From: Oscheius sp. JU75
Taxonomy: Eukaryota; Nematoda; Chromadorea; Rhabditida; Rhabditidae
Assembly: GCA_037178855.1 (NCBI GenBank)
Contig: JASJZC010000007.1
Span: 2,542,001-2,606,000, forward strand
Direction: 5' to 3'
DNA length: 64,000 bases
The notes under the pieces were generated by a model. It saw only the letters and a list, made by a program, of their open reading frames with translations. It searched no databases and was not told where the DNA came from. Both the position numbers and the translations under genes were made by a program. Shown piece by piece: positions 22,391 to 36,100 of the stretch (its first letter is position 1; each line of letters starts with the position of its first letter).

Positions 22391-25224
22391 GGTGATCGCT
22401 TGGACTTGCGCAAGGAGAGTCTGCGGACTGACCAGCGCAAAGGACAGGCGGAGATGGCGGGCGCCGCGGGAGCATTAAATCGAAATATGTATGAACTGTT
22501 GACTTGTGAAAAGAGAGTGTCTCTAATAATTGATTGCAAAGGGGTAGAACTAATCGTTACACATGTCTGGTAATTGAATGACTGACCACAGCCTCTTCAT
22601 TTTTTCTGCCACAAAAAGTGGTCGGGGAAGTCGGGTCGGCCGCGCGAAATTGACACTAATATTTTCAAATTGGAGGAAGGATGCGTGGTATTGAACCGGA
22701 AACGGAGCGCGGGTAGTATGACCAGGTTCGAATGTACTGATAAGATGCCAGACTTTCGAATGTGTGAAGACTAAGAGGAACAAGGAGATAGGTGGCGATA
22801 AAATAGACGTCTTTTGAGCTATTTGCAGCCACGGAGAGGGAGACTTGTGCGCGAGGCGACGGTTCAAGGCTGTCGCCTATCAACATTTATCGATCGATAC
22901 AACACAATAGTATCATGGCGAGAGAGAGCAAGCAGCCAGCTGATTCACCCTCGCCAAGCGGACAGGTCGTCTGTTAAAATGGTCATGCTGAAGGAGAAAG
23001 AGAAAAGATAATGGGCCGCAATCTGTGTCTGGTAAATAGAGCAGAAACACATGTATCAGATGATGAAGGCAATATACAAGAGAGAACAACACGAACGCTC
23101 GGAAGGGAGCACATCTATTGGGGCACCACTCAATTGTTATGGGGGAGTACTTTTTCTAAGGGTAGTGTCGCGCCCATGGTTACTAGGGTGTGCTCACTTC
23201 GGGCACTAAGAACATTATGAAAAATCGTTTCAGCTTCTTAAGGTTTCATTCATAATTGCTTTGATCAGTCGTAAAATAGTTAGAGTTAAGGAGAAACAGT
23301 AAGAAACCTGATGAAGGCGTTAACAATCAATCAGTTAACAGTTTTTTTTAATATCAAACTGCACTGAATATTGTGATGGAAACGTGAATAGACTCCGAAA
23401 GACCTCGCCTGTTTTCACCTTTGGCAAGGTAGAATCAACAAACGGAGACAGTCAGAAACGCTCCAGAAATCTTATGTTCCTCCTTGTTAATAGGCATTTG
23501 ATGATTTCTCACTCTTTAAACGGTGGGCGGTACAAATTAGGCACAACAGAAACTGCTAAAGTTGTTCAGCAAAACACACTGCATTATCCAGCTGTACGTA
23601 AAAAGATTTACTATAGCGGTAGAAGGATGCAAAAGACAGTCAGCTTGGGCAGATTTTATCGCTATTGCGCTATCGTAAACGTGTAACCAACCTAAGAAAT
23701 TCTCCAGTTTGGTAGTATTGTATAAGACATTGTTCGGGCGACTGCACTGCGACCATCAACAGAACCACCTGTACAATCGAAATGACTTTTACACAGCAGA
23801 AAGAAAAGTAGCAAAGTTTCTTGAGGGACAAAAGATGGAACAGTTCACAACGGTTTCAAAGCTATGCACATACCAGCTGTAGGCAATAAAGCTACTTTTC
23901 AACGTTTCTCTGCTGCTGGGAAGAAAAATTTAGCGAATGGGAGAACGACGTGACTGTGACCCCGAACAGCTTGATTTGATTGTACGAACAAAGAAAGATG
24001 CTTCAAATGCAGCTAATTCAAAAGAAGAGCGACCATCTGTGTTCTTTTCTGCTGACAAAAGTTTTCTGGGACATGTAAAGTTTACGTTTATAAACGTATG
24101 ATGAAGAAGAAAATAGTTGTCGCTGAAACCATGTGAATACAACTTATGTTTGTTCTCGTAAGAGTCAAGCAATAGCAAGTGTTTACTTTCCTAACCATGT
24201 GACGAATTCAAGAGAAAAGGCAATTTCTTCGAATCAGTTCTAATTTCAGGAGAAGAAACTCGACAACGGAAGTTATCAAGCTTAGACAGTACAAAGAGAG
24301 TAGAAGACAGTGTAACCGGTCATCTCCAATGTGTGCACCTATGATCGTGTGTCTTACCTTTACAATTGGCATTTGATATTGGTCTGTAACACATGTAAAC
24401 TCTAATCTGGGATAACATTTGACAACGTTTGTAGCCTTTTTTGTCAATTATTATCCTAGATTGAAGTTGACAAGACAAGTAAAGACAGTCTTTAACTTAC
24501 AAATCAAATACCGAGTCTCTTCGCCAGAAGCGTAAGCGACTGTTAACTAATTCATTTCTAATTCTATACTCTCTCGATAAAGAGTGTAAGCACAAAGACG
24601 CTTTTGTAGATTCTAGAAGTTCCAGTACTAACGCTGAATTCTGTCTTGAAAATTTGTTGTGCATTTCCTCGAAGACCGCTGAGTATTTCTGTGTATATTC
24701 TCGGAATTAAGCTGAAACTACTAGGCAGTAAATGCTAATCGACTACAAGACCCCAAGACTCAAATCCCAGGAAATCACATATCAGAACGTTCCAGGACGT
24801 GAGCACATCTTCCTGTTCCGAATGACGTCAGTGGATGTTTGTTCAACGAAGCCCCCCGGTAGAGTTAATATGAATAACTGGTCATATCCTACACCAATTT
24901 CCAATTCTTTCTCAGACTAGTGTTTTTTTGTAATCCTATTGTATCATATAGAGTAATTACATGTTTCCTTCGGTTAAAAACATCTCATTCGTTCTCTGAA
25001 AAGGGACTGCGAGAGCTTTTATCGACTCGAAAACACAGCAGAACGGGGCGGGATAAGACCCACTCATAATCGCATCTCATACAGCTCTAATAAACTTGTC
25101 TGTCAACAAAAAGCTTCATAAGGGCGAATAGAAGTCTTAAGATGGTGCATGTCTGGGTGGATGGAAACGTTGTTAACGCATAGGGACGGTATTTATACAT
25201 GTACAAGGATGAGGGACCTGTTGT
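22391..25224. other. Gene-poor intergenic region
   Basis: About 2.8 kb between tRNA-Gln and the 3' end of sbt-1. Frames longer than 60 codons are scattered on both strands, but none forms a spliced series or shows a family motif. The composition is ordinary and no tandem repeat is obvious by eye. Confidence 0.4.
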
Positions 25225-26583
25225 TTACCAGCGACGGCCATCTTTCTTCTGAACAGTTCGGAGAGGCTCTCCCTGGAGGTAGGGGTTCGTCTTCTTCGGC
25301 TCAGCAATGCTCCTCTTGCGGCGTGGAGCGGACTGAAATCATTTCTGGGTTTCATTATTTCCAGTGACGTACCTCGTCAGAGCTACGCTTCTCGTGGAAT
25401 TTCTTGGCAATCATGTTTCTGTGGAGACCATGATCATCGAGGAGATCTTGTAGGGATTCTGTGACATCATTAGCTTCCTTCTCAGCACAGCTAAAGTAGT
25501 AAATTGTGATACAGATATGGTAACGGTTACTTGAACATGTGCTCCTGATCACAAATACAGTGTTGCTGTGCCTGGTAGTTGCGGGAGAATTCGGCGCTGA
25601 AATTTTTGGTTACATCATCATGTCACTTTGGAAAGAAAGACAACTACTGGCTAATGACTATTTTTACTATTGATCAAACTATGCCTATTTGGAGATTTTT
25701 TACAGATACTGTGCCCAAACTCACGTGTTATCGAACTCCTCAAGGCATCCGTCGTTTGAGCTGAATCCAACAGGACACGGGTTCGGTGGCTCACAGTAGG
25801 CTGGGAGAACGTTGTCGGACTTTACCTGGAAATTAGTAAGTGTGTGTGAGAAAGTTTTGGTAGAGTAATTAGGCTCAATACTCTTGTGCAATGTAAATGT
25901 CAGTTACCTGCTGTCTGGCTTGAAAAGCTTCATCCTGGGCTAGTTTCTGTTCACCTTCTCCAGCACCACCTGAAATTCGGTCCATATTAAATTTTGTTAC
26001 TTCACTAATCGATACACTTGGATGTCAAGCCAGAGTTTTGTTTTGTAAAATACTCTCATCATGTTAGTGTTAGCTTAATGCTGGTAGTCAATCTAGTTTT
26101 ACAAAGTAAACCGTTGCTCTGAAGACAGGTTGAAGAAGTGACGTGGCCTTTGGATACATAGCATCAATTTTTGTTGGTGAATACTAAAGCTTAACGGTGA
26201 TCAGAAAGAACATTATAGATTATAAAGAGTTTCTCTATGTTTTCAACCCCTTCGGCGACGTCTAGTGAAGCAAATTATTGGTGACATCACTTTCCAATGA
26301 ACTACTCTATTTTACAACATGTTAGATGCTGTGTTAGTAGCACTTAAAGAGCATCATTTTTAAGAAGAAGAAATCGAACCGGTCATATATTTGTGTCCGA
26401 AGGCAACAGGTGAAGGGATGGCCTCGGCATCTCGACTGATGAGGTCAATGAAATCGCCCGAAGGCAACATGGAAAGGTCGGAGGGCTAAAGAAGAAGACA
26501 CTACGATTACAGTAATGGTACTGTACCGTCTCCACATTGAAGGCATATACGCCTGCAGAGAGCAGGAGGAGGGCGCCGAGCAT
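25225..26583 (-). CDS. sbt-1: Neuroendocrine chaperone 7B2 (SBT-1)
   Basis: 7B2 is the secretory-pathway chaperone and inhibitor of proprotein convertase 2 (EGL-3 in C. elegans), needed for neuropeptide maturation. The signal peptide is MLGALLLLSAGVYA. The central motif PPNPCPVGFSSNDGCLEEF matches the conserved PPNPCPVG...DGCLE block of 7B2. It is followed by AEFSRNYQAQQHCICDQEHM, like the vertebrate AEFSREFQLHQH. A furin-type site PRRKRS precedes the C-terminal peptide, which contains NPYLQGEPLRTVQKKDGRRW. The NPYLQG block and the Lys-Lys at the position of the vertebrate VVAKK inhibitory site are kept, but the peptide ends soon after. Six or seven exons; introns range from about 40 to 400 nt. 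The ground-like gene lies 374 nt upstream on the same strand. Confidence 0.92.
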
Positions 26584-26956
26584 CGCGACACCCGGCTGGC
26601 GGAGTGAGGCCGAATCGATGTTGCTCGCTCACGACGCCGCCCGCGGCATTCTTCCTGAATTGGAGGAGAAAAATCTGATGTTGAGAACAACTATGGGAAA
26701 ACAAGCGGGCTAACCCGCAAACAAGATCAGTCAATGGCATGTTTCACACTATAAAAGATGGTACTGTAACTGATTAGTATTAAACTACGATTTTGCCCTA
26801 CCCACTGCTAGTCGAAAACAACCGGGAACAATCCATCCCAACCAAGGGCCTCATTTCAAAAAGTACACATCCCGGGGCAATAGCCTCTTTACTAACTACT
26901 GCCGAAAAACGAATCGAATAAATAATCTGTATTGCGCGACACGTGAGCATATGACA
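26584..26956. other. Intergenic spacer between ground-like gene and sbt-1
   Basis: 373 nt, both neighbours on the minus strand. It should hold the sbt-1 promoter and the 3' UTR of the ground-like gene. An AATAAA-like hexamer on the minus strand is not obvious. No other feature seen. Confidence 0.35.
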
Positions 26957-29104
26957 TCAGTTTCTGTTTAGTAGAACTCTTCTAGCCGTTCTTCTCCGTT
27001 TTCCAAATAAACTGTTCCCTCCTCCAGAGTCTCCACAGACTGGCGAGAAGATGTAGCAGTTCACACCTCCTGAAGAGGCCAGACAGAACTCATCTGTGTG
27101 AGCTGAAGGAAAAGGTTCATTATAAAAAAAAAAACCCTTCTACCAATATAACTGAAGAATCCGGTTCCACAGATAGCATCAAAGTAACCACCGGTTTCGG
27201 ATTCAGCTGCCATTTGGACTGCACGCTTCGAGGCTTCTGCGTCATTGGGGACGATGTTCTGAAAGATATGGTGGAATTCAATTAATGCCACTAAGTACAT
27301 TTTGAATAATTGTTCTCAGTCTGTTGCTATTGCATTTTTCTTCGCTAACGACTTGACCATTCGCTCCTGTCTGACACATGCCGTCTTGACACTGGAAAAA
27401 CTAATTAGCCATTTGAAGCAGGTCACACCCACGTCCGTGTTCATGGCAACCGATGGTCCGAACATTTCATCTCCAGTTTGTACTTCCTCCTCAAATCGGT
27501 TGTTTTCGTTGTTTTTCGCCAATGAATGGAAAGGTTGACTGGCCGGGGGAGCAGGAGTACTGTATTGAAACTCGTGAATCAGACTGATAGGTGTCTGAGA
27601 CGGGAAACTAATCATTGGAGGTAATGTCGGTAGAGGTGGTGCTGTGGCCTGAAAATTATTGAAAATATTTAATGACAGAATTTACTGTAACCAAGTGTTG
27701 AGAGAATGGCGCTTGGTATTCTGGAGCAGGAGGTGCTGGGAGATAGACAACTGCTTGACGGCCAGGTGTTCGGTATGCTTGCCTTTTCCCAGAAAAATCC
27801 CCATCTTTTTCATCAAACGACTGTTGATCAGGAAGGGGCAGAGGATTACTGAAAAGCGGTTACTTTCAACGAACACCTGAAATTGAGAGATAGAGACAAC
27901 AAATTTGCCCTCTATCTTTTTTGGCATAGAGCTTTGGCTATAAGAAAATGAAAGACCGAAAGCAACTGTATTTATTAACTTGCTTCAAATCCTTGAAGAA
28001 AAGTTTCTTTGTAACGCTCGGGCTAAAAACCTCACCAGTCAATTGATTGTTGTTCACAATCACATTGGCCTCTTCAAGTGGGAAACCCCTTTTTATAAAT
28101 AGATGTCCAGTTTCCTTGTTATGATTCATACCTTGCCACTTGTGAAGAAGCGGCGGCAGCTTTGAATCCGCTTCCTTCTGTGCCGAGTAGCCGGCCGCCG
28201 TTGTTCTAAAACAACAGTGAAACCAGTTGCAAGACAAACATCGTAAATGTCCTCAGGGATCAGAGGCCATTAATACGAATCGTCCCTGGGAAGATTGCAA
28301 AAAAAAGTTTGTACATGTAAAGACTCACGGTCAAGTAGAGATATTCTGGTGGTGGTCTGCTTGGCTCTCGTCGACTCTCGATGAGCTGTCTGTTCTTCTC
28401 CATGCTCTGATCTTTCATAGCGACTAAAACGAACAAAGATATACAAGCAGACTTGTTGTTCCACGTTTTCTCTCCATTCCTCCGAGATCCTTGGCCTTTT
28501 TCCATTTGAAAGCCTTATAGAGTCGTTTACGCCATTCCCGAATCGTATCTATTGACTTTTCGGACAACAAGCGCCCTTCAGATCTGAAAGCAAAACTTTT
28601 TCATGCCAGTATCTAACAATCACCTGTTTTTCTGCACATTTATGGTGGTTATACGAACGGGAGACTCCGTGGCTTCGGTCGGAATTAGGGTCGGGAACCG
28701 GTGCACAAAACTATCCATTCGTTTGATCACTCTTCCTCCTGATTTCATCGAAGGGATGTCTGGCAGAGGTACAAGATTATAAAGTGCTAAAAAAAAATTT
28801 TACCCGTGGATTTGATTGGCATGGAAGGTGGTACATCCTCTTCGACTTTTTGAGGTTCAGAATCTAGGATTTCTAACGCACCTCCGGATTCACTTCCAAA
28901 GAAATTGTTCAAGTTATCAAGAAGTCTGTTTTTGAGAAATACCTGGAAAATTGAGCTGTATAGAAATAGAAGGCAGCGAACCTTGCCACCTCCCCTGGAA
29001 TCAGGCGGCTCATCTTTCAAAGGATTGTCTTTCAAAATGGGAAATGTTAAATTAGAGGAATAGACCGTTCCAAATAGTGCCAATAAAAGCAGAAGCTGAA
29101 ACAT
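26957..29104 (-). CDS. Secreted protein with C-terminal ground-like domain
   Basis: Hedgehog-related nematode family (ground-like). The signal peptide is MFQLLLLLALFGTVYSS; an ATG seven codons upstream (29125) is less favourable. A long variable region over many exons follows, including MKSGGRVIKRMDSFVHRFPT, a basic segment and a Pro-rich stretch (YLPAPPAPEYQAPFSQHL, then APPLPTLPP). The C-terminal ground-like domain starts EEKCNSNRLRTIIQN, continues NIVPNDAEASKRAVQMAAES and YFDAICGTGFFSYI, and closes HTDEFCLASSGGVNCYIFSP, with the expected Cys pattern. The tail contains KRRRTARRVLLNRN. Such proteins are extracellular and cuticle- or glia-associated in C. elegans; a receptor is not known. I did not see a separate GRD N-terminal Cys module, so grl-type fits better than grd-type. 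Middle exon borders are approximate. Confidence 0.8.
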
Positions 29105-30109
29105 TATTCTGGTAGTACCGTACAAGCGTGCAGCGTGCCAATGGGCGGAGCATAATGTGGATCAAGTGTTGTTTGCTGCAACCGGTCTGAAGCACCTAAT
29201 CCCGCAAAGATTTGTCAAGAAACAACGCGATTTGGCAAGAAACAATTGGGCAGCCCTATAAGGTGGCATCGTTAACGGCTTGGGAAGATGGAGGAGGGAG
29301 AAACCAGACGCAAGGAACCTTCCAAACATAATCGGCCTGTATTTCCAAACTGCCAAGTTGATAGGTTAGGGATGTCCCAATTGTGAAGCCCTCAAGATTT
29401 TTTTGAGGCACTTGCCTCTATTTTAAATAACTACGAAAATGTGACCATACAATAGTTGATACTCCCGACGAACTGAACGAATCGAAACTGAGATGCAAGC
29501 TTTAGAATGGTGCACATTTTAAATGTGTGTGCGAAGTGTTTTTAACTGCCGTGTCACGAGGGATCTGTCAGCGAAGTTTGGCGATCAATGTCCTCGGAAT
29601 GAGATAATCACATATCGTCCTTGACATTCGCACCTCGTTCATATGACTTTCACAAACAATTATACCACCAACAAATTTTACGATTCCAAGTTTCCATTCA
29701 TTTTTGGCTTAGAACGGCTCACCAATTTCAAGAACAACGTTTCCGCTAGAATTCTTGCTTTGCTTTTTATTCCATTTCGTCAGGACTCAATTTTCCACGT
29801 TTCAATTTCGGCCCTTCTTTTCATAAGTATCATATAATTTAATCAACCAACTTCAATGACACGTTCCCTCTACAGTAATGTTTCTCCCTCCGAGTTCTGC
29901 AAAGCAAAAGTTTTTTCGTTCGTTAGATGTAGACGTTATTAGCTTCGTTAGAATGTTTTGACGAGTCTAGCAATGAATGCTCTTAGTACTCTCACGGGAA
30001 TTTTTTATGCAGGTCTTCTGAACTGTTAGATTGGCTTAAAGTTTTGCATTGCCTAGACGTCAAAGAGTCACTTGAGACAACAGGCACAGTTCTTGGCAGC
30101 GTCGGTGTG
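29105..30109. other. Intergenic region
   Basis: About 1 kb between the divergent ground-like gene and tRNA-Glu. It contains the presumed promoter of the ground-like gene. Short frames only; nothing recognised. Confidence 0.4.
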
Positions 30110-30181
30110 TCCGTTGTGGTCTAGTGGTTAGGATTTACGGCTCTCACCCGTAAGGCCCGGGTTCGATTCCCGGCAACGGAA
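30110..30181 (+). tRNA. tRNA-Glu (CTC)
   Basis: Cloverleaf of 72 nt with the discriminator A. The acceptor stem is TCCGTTG/CAACGGA, the D arm is TGGTCTAGTGGTTAGGA (box A), and the anticodon loop is CTCTCAC between ACGG and CCGT, giving anticodon CTC. Box B is GGTTCGATTCC. A T-run (ACTTTTTCT) follows within 10 nt. No intron. Confidence 0.97.
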
Positions 30182-33100
30182 GAACACTTTTTCTTTCTTG
30201 TTGTATATTTAAAAAAACGAAAATGCACTAACAATGCTAAGTATGTGTTTTCTTTTTCGCCTTTTCCTTACTGGGTCCAAAATCTTAAAGATAAACCGTT
30301 TCCAAGCCCTCCGAAAACTAGCAACTTTCGTCATTATTTGGTCGTCGCTTGCTCTCATTTGTCAGAGAATACTATTAGCGCATCAATAGTAACAAAATCA
30401 CCGCATCCCACTCCGTCCAACTCATTTTCAGAGTAGAAGTAACTCAGTCTGTTTTTCGATCATGAATACTTTTCCGTCCAAGGCTGTGACTGGCAGCAGC
30501 CATTCTCGCTCCGTTCCTTTATCCATCCGTCACGTCCATCCCTTGCGTTAATTTATGCAAATCTTGCCCGCTCTCGAGCGTACTCACTGCCATTTGTCTC
30601 TTTTTTCCACGCGACCTCTTTCCGTAGCGCCTGGCCTCTAGCTCTTCTTCAGGCCCGTTAAAACAAGTCAGCTGGAGAATATCCGCTTAACGGAGTATAT
30701 CTGGCAGGCAATTGGGCCGTACTTGCCGGCACTGACGACCCTCGCGTATAATAAAATTTTCTGCGACGCTCGATGAATAGGTGCCTGATTTCTGATTCTT
30801 TATATTCCTCCGAATCTTCCGGCACTTTTTCTTCCAGGATGTAGGTAAAAAATTGTTGCTTTAAGAAGAGTTCCTCGCTTATCAGCCGTGCCCATCTGCA
30901 TCCTCGGAGACCTCCAAGTCCGATGCTCTTTGCCCCGTTCGAACACCCTTTTAGTTTTTCTCCCCGAGGGAATGCATTCCTCTCGTGCCCATCTGACCAC
31001 CACTTGCAAAAAGTACTTTTTGGGGCAGCTCCCCTGTTTTGCGCTTTGTATTGATATCTTAAACCAGTTTTTTAGGCACACAACTTATTGGTATGTAACC
31101 AAGGTTCTAGGAAGGTTTAATTTGCTATCAGAATGCAGCTATGTAGATACCGAATAAAACTCAAGTATGAGACTAAGTAAACGCAGCTATCTCAACGACC
31201 TGCCACATGTGGCGCTGTGCTCAGACGACGCGGGTCCGTAGAGCCGAGATCGCAGTGCCGGACGTTTGATGCATAGGGTGCGTGTGTGTGTGGCCGCCAT
31301 GCGATCAATTGTACTCCGAAACAGCTGGCCGTGAGGGGACAGCGGACGAGAGTGAGGGCCGATGTCGATATCCGACCGCGAATCACGCTTCCGCACCACA
31401 CGGCCCTCCCTCAATTATGTGGTCCTGTATTAGTCTTATCCCATTGTCTCCTCGCGCACACCAGACAGTACAGTCTCTCTTTTTCTATTTTTTTATATGT
31501 TTTCCCTTTATTTTGACGGGAATACCACCCGACCTCCCGCGACGGTCTCCTCATTCAAATAAGGCTCATTTCATGACTAACAGAAAATCTTTCGCAGCAT
31601 TCTTGAAGAGATCAAACTAAAAATATGGGATATGTTTAAGAAGATTGGTAATATGTGAATCAACCGTTATAAACAAAACGATCTTTGTTTTTCAGCAGAC
31701 CGTTCGTATCCGCTCACGGTCGACTGCAATTCTTTTTTGACTTTTTTTGCTATTCGCTTAGTCGCTTCTTTAAATGTGGAAGTGTAATAACGGATAATCA
31801 GCTGACCGTGGTGCTCTTTACGTAAAATAATAGATATGTTTTGTCTTCTTTTGTGTTGTAGGGCGATAAATCTGGCCAGGTGCCTGGGTCGGCTTCTTTT
31901 CCAATATCCGGCTGATGTCCTTCTATGGCCTTGTCCTCGTTCCTTGCAGCCTCCTCCAGCCATCCGCCTCCATCCTCCTGTCGTTTGAACGACGAGATTT
32001 TCAGCCCATTTACCACGAATGGCCACAGCGCTCTTCTTCTATTATCTCGTGTTTTCTGTCACAGTATGCCGCCGAAAGCTTCGAACACCCTCGCTCCCGA
32101 TTATGAGGGAACGCCTATTTGTATTGTGGTGGCGGATTTCGAGCATGTGCAAACTTTTCACCAACACCTCTTGCTCCCCATCCCAAAATCGTATCGTTTT
32201 TTTATCGCAAAGTTCACATAGAAATGTGTCCGAACGGCCAGCCATCAAAACGCCTCTTATCAGCTTTGCTTACCAGCACTGTAAATAGCCAACACGTCGC
32301 CTCTTGCACAGCAAGAAATTGAATTTTTCATCTTTTACCTCGTCCCTTGCTTTGTGTTTTTGTACTTTAATAATGATTCCACTCCCAATTTGGATTAAAA
32401 AAATTTCCTAAAAGAGAGACCGCTTATTGGTCAATCGCAGTTTGTATCAATTTGGCAACCAATGGTTCCATATGTTGCCACCCTGTTCAATGGTAAACTG
32501 ACCACCGGACCGTTGGATTTTTGTTTATTGCAGTCAGCGCTATCTCGCACCCAAATGGTGTCCTTCAAACCGTTTTAATTGTCTACTAACGACGCTATCC
32601 ATGCCCTGAACTTGGTCCGGAATCAGTTTAAATCCTTGTTGTGTCCACTCTGAAGCCTCCGTTTCAAATTTTGTCGCCAAAACAGTTACCTAATAGAATT
32701 AGAGTAGCAGCCGAGAGGGCAAGACCTCATTTCAATACTTTCCCAGGCTATCGAGATGCATCAGTACGCAAGAGATCTGCAGCATTTTAATTACTCCGCA
32801 AACGTGACCGGCCCTCCCGTTATTAGTGTCCGATTAAACTCAGAGAGCGACCCGCTCCATGACGCCCTCATTATTATCACTCAGCCCTATCCGTTACTGC
32901 TCTACTTTTTATCGACCTTTTCATCCATGTGATGGTCTCCGGGCTGTATCCGCATGGCCACCTGGGTGATGATGCACGCCCCTCTACAGTTTATACCTCG
33001 GTTTCGAAGGGACCACGTGCAAAATTATGCATCCCGCTCTAGTAGACGCATACTTGTATACCAGTTTTATTATTTTAAGAGATTTTTCTGGTCAGTAACC

Positions 33101-36100
33101 AGGCTAGATGATTGTCTTAAATTCTTTAAATTTCCTCAATTTCCCTCTCATAACATCCTGCGACGGCTCTTATGAATGACGTTTTGTTGTTTAATAATCT
33201 GTTTAAATGAATCACACCACATCTTATTGCCATTGATTGATGGTAGATAGCCACGCGACTTCTCCCTCTTCGTTCTCTCATAAGCAGTCTTCTTTTCCTA
33301 TTTTTTCTACATTTTTTTCTCGAAAACTTTTCCACAAGGTCTCTGTTGTTCCATTCAAGCTCAGTCGTTCCTGAGGTTTTTGACAGCTTAACACCTTATC
33401 GAGGCGATAGGAATAGATCAAGGTCCGCGTTTGTTTGGCTTTGAACAGGCGTCATGAACCGAGGTCTTCCATCTGTTTGGTGAAGCGCCCTATCACTTTT
33501 ACGAGTAGCATAAAAAGATTCACTGTTGCCTTCTTCCGGAGCGTTTTGACCAAAAGGAAGATGTTGCTAATGGAAAGCCGGTTCCATCAAAGATGGTAGC
33601 GGTTGATTTGGCATTCACTCAGGGCAGCGACGCCTCTTTTCTCGCTTACCTAAGTAAGCAAAGGCTTGTTTTACTGCGCTTTGACAATTTAAGTGTTCCT
33701 CCTCTGAAGATAATCCAGATGAGCTCACCGACAAATCGCGGTCATTTGGTGGGCGTTTCACAGCGTTCGGCAGGGTTGGTGAAAACAGCTGTTGCCTCCA
33801 GCAAAGCCACCTGTGTTTCTGCATCTCTTTTCTCCTGCAAGCTTGTGTACGCCAGCTTTTTTGTGAATGCAAAATTTTGATCGACTGCCTCAAGAAGACG
33901 CTCAGTCTGAAGTGTTTAATCAGGACAGATGTAGCAAGAGGGTATTAAGTAGCCACGAAGGAGAGGCCGAGGTTTACCCACTGGATCTCACACATCTGGT
34001 CCTTTGCCCTCGTGCCGTGTCCACTTTGTTGACACTCTTCGGGTCAGATTTTAGGTGTCTTCTGTTGGCTTGAAGCTTCTTCTACTGCTTTTTTCATACA
34101 ATCTTAACTCTTTCTTTAATAGGCTTAAGGTAGGTATGAACACTCTCCTTTAATTTCGATAGAATTCAAACAGCTATGCACACAGGCAGCTGGCGTCGTT
34201 TCACACATTCCACACGAGCTTATAGTTCTAATTGAGCGCGTAGCGTGGCTAGTCCGTGGCTTTGTGAGCTGCCGTACAAACCGATGTCCGCCGCCGTAAA
34301 AACGGATGCTGGGTGTCTCGCTCACCCTCTTCTCTGTTTTTGAGGCGGCTGCCACTGGCCGCGCCGTGACCCTCGGGCCCGACCTATTTCTCAGGACTCT
34401 TTCTTATAAGCTTCTCTCTCACGTCGGTTCGTTTATTGCGTTACTCGCACTCTCCGGAAGGACTTTGCGTGGTGGCCCGCGTCCGCCAAGTAGTTTATGC
34501 AAAGTACTCCTCCACCTGAGAAGATTGTTGACCAGTGTCCAAAGAGAGAGAATGAGGGAGAGACTTTCTGTTCCAGGGAGCCTCAGCCTACGATTCTGAC
34601 TACGTCTTTGTTTTGACTCGTCTTCTTCTGTGACCAATTTGCCGAGGTCGGCAAGTCGAAAAGAGAACTCCTGACTACTATACATGACTCTTTTTGAACA
34701 AGCCGCGCACTTTTTTCGGTTGCACTCCCTGAGATTGATATTGTTCCTACAAAAAATGGCTGGAATATTCAATTTCCCAGTCATTCCTAAGACCAAATCC
34801 TAAATTCATGGATTTTAGCTGCGCACAAATGACAAATCCCCCCTTTGTTTCCTCGTATCTAGCTAAAGCGCTGCTGCTTCGAATACCTCGGGGCAATGTG
34901 CAGATGGCTCTTCGAGGTTTACAGCTTCACATGCCTCGTAGAAACTCTTCTCTTTCTCTCTATACTGATACTTTTTGTCAGTTTGAACAGGCTCCAGAAA
35001 TAAACCACTGCCAGCAGTAAAATACACGCGACAACTTTAATATTTGCTATTCGCAGCCTAAACTGTCAAATATATGCCCCAAACTATTCTGCCTACATCC
35101 ACCGGAAGCGGACCTAAAGTTGACTGTGTCTTTTCCAATTCCTGATAAGGGTCCTGTCTCTGATCCAGCTCTTTTCTCTTTCAACAGTTCTCCAAGCAGC
35201 TGTGTGGCAGCCCCATTGGTCTATTGCCTCACCTAGCCTATGATTTAGCCACCTATCCATCAATTTGTCCAATTTTGAAGCGTTACTCCGGGTGGAACAC
35301 CTGCAAGCGCTTTAACCTTAACATAGCCAACGGATGTAGGTCTAAAAAAAAAGTCAATCAGCTGGGTGCGGCACCGTTCCTCATCGGCGGCCCCTCTATC
35401 TCCGTCTTTGTGTGCCTTGCGTTCGTTGCGCTGACTCACCACAGCAGGGAGTATCGCTGTGTCACCAGTCCCAAGCCAGCCCCCGCATTGATTCATCACA
35501 GGGCATCCATTTATGGAAAAAGCCCTGCTTTCCTTACTTTTGAAATCTTTGTGACCAGGACGAGCAGTTTTCGGCGCCGAGATTTACGACGACATCTTTT
35601 CTATCACCCGTGGCGCGAAAGTATAGTGTGGGGGCTGACTGACCGCCACTGGGGGGAACAGAACACCAACCATAAATCTGTCGCCCCGAATACATTACTT
35701 TTGGCGGCGTTGACATCCGCTTTGGGGATTGGGACGAGTTGCTGGTCAAAAAAGCGCAAATTGGAGCTCTCAAGGGCTTTCTTCTGGTGCAAGGATAGAG
35801 CCATTGTTGCATGTAGAGACATTCTCTTTCTAGCGTACGCGTGTGTTTTGTTCTTTCCCACGACCCAGCGGATAAATCTGGCTTCCGAGAAAAGAACAAC
35901 CATAATTTCACAAAAGAGTCAATTTTCTTCAGTAGTGACAGACTTTTCGTTATCGAGACCGTTATTGTGTTGACCTCATAAGCAACTTCTTATCACAAGA
36001 TAGTCCTTCTTCATTTAACTTTTACTGCCAAAACAGATACTTGTGTTAGCAAACTTCAGTCGTGAAAACGATAGCTTATTTTTGTTGATTATGTGCAGAA

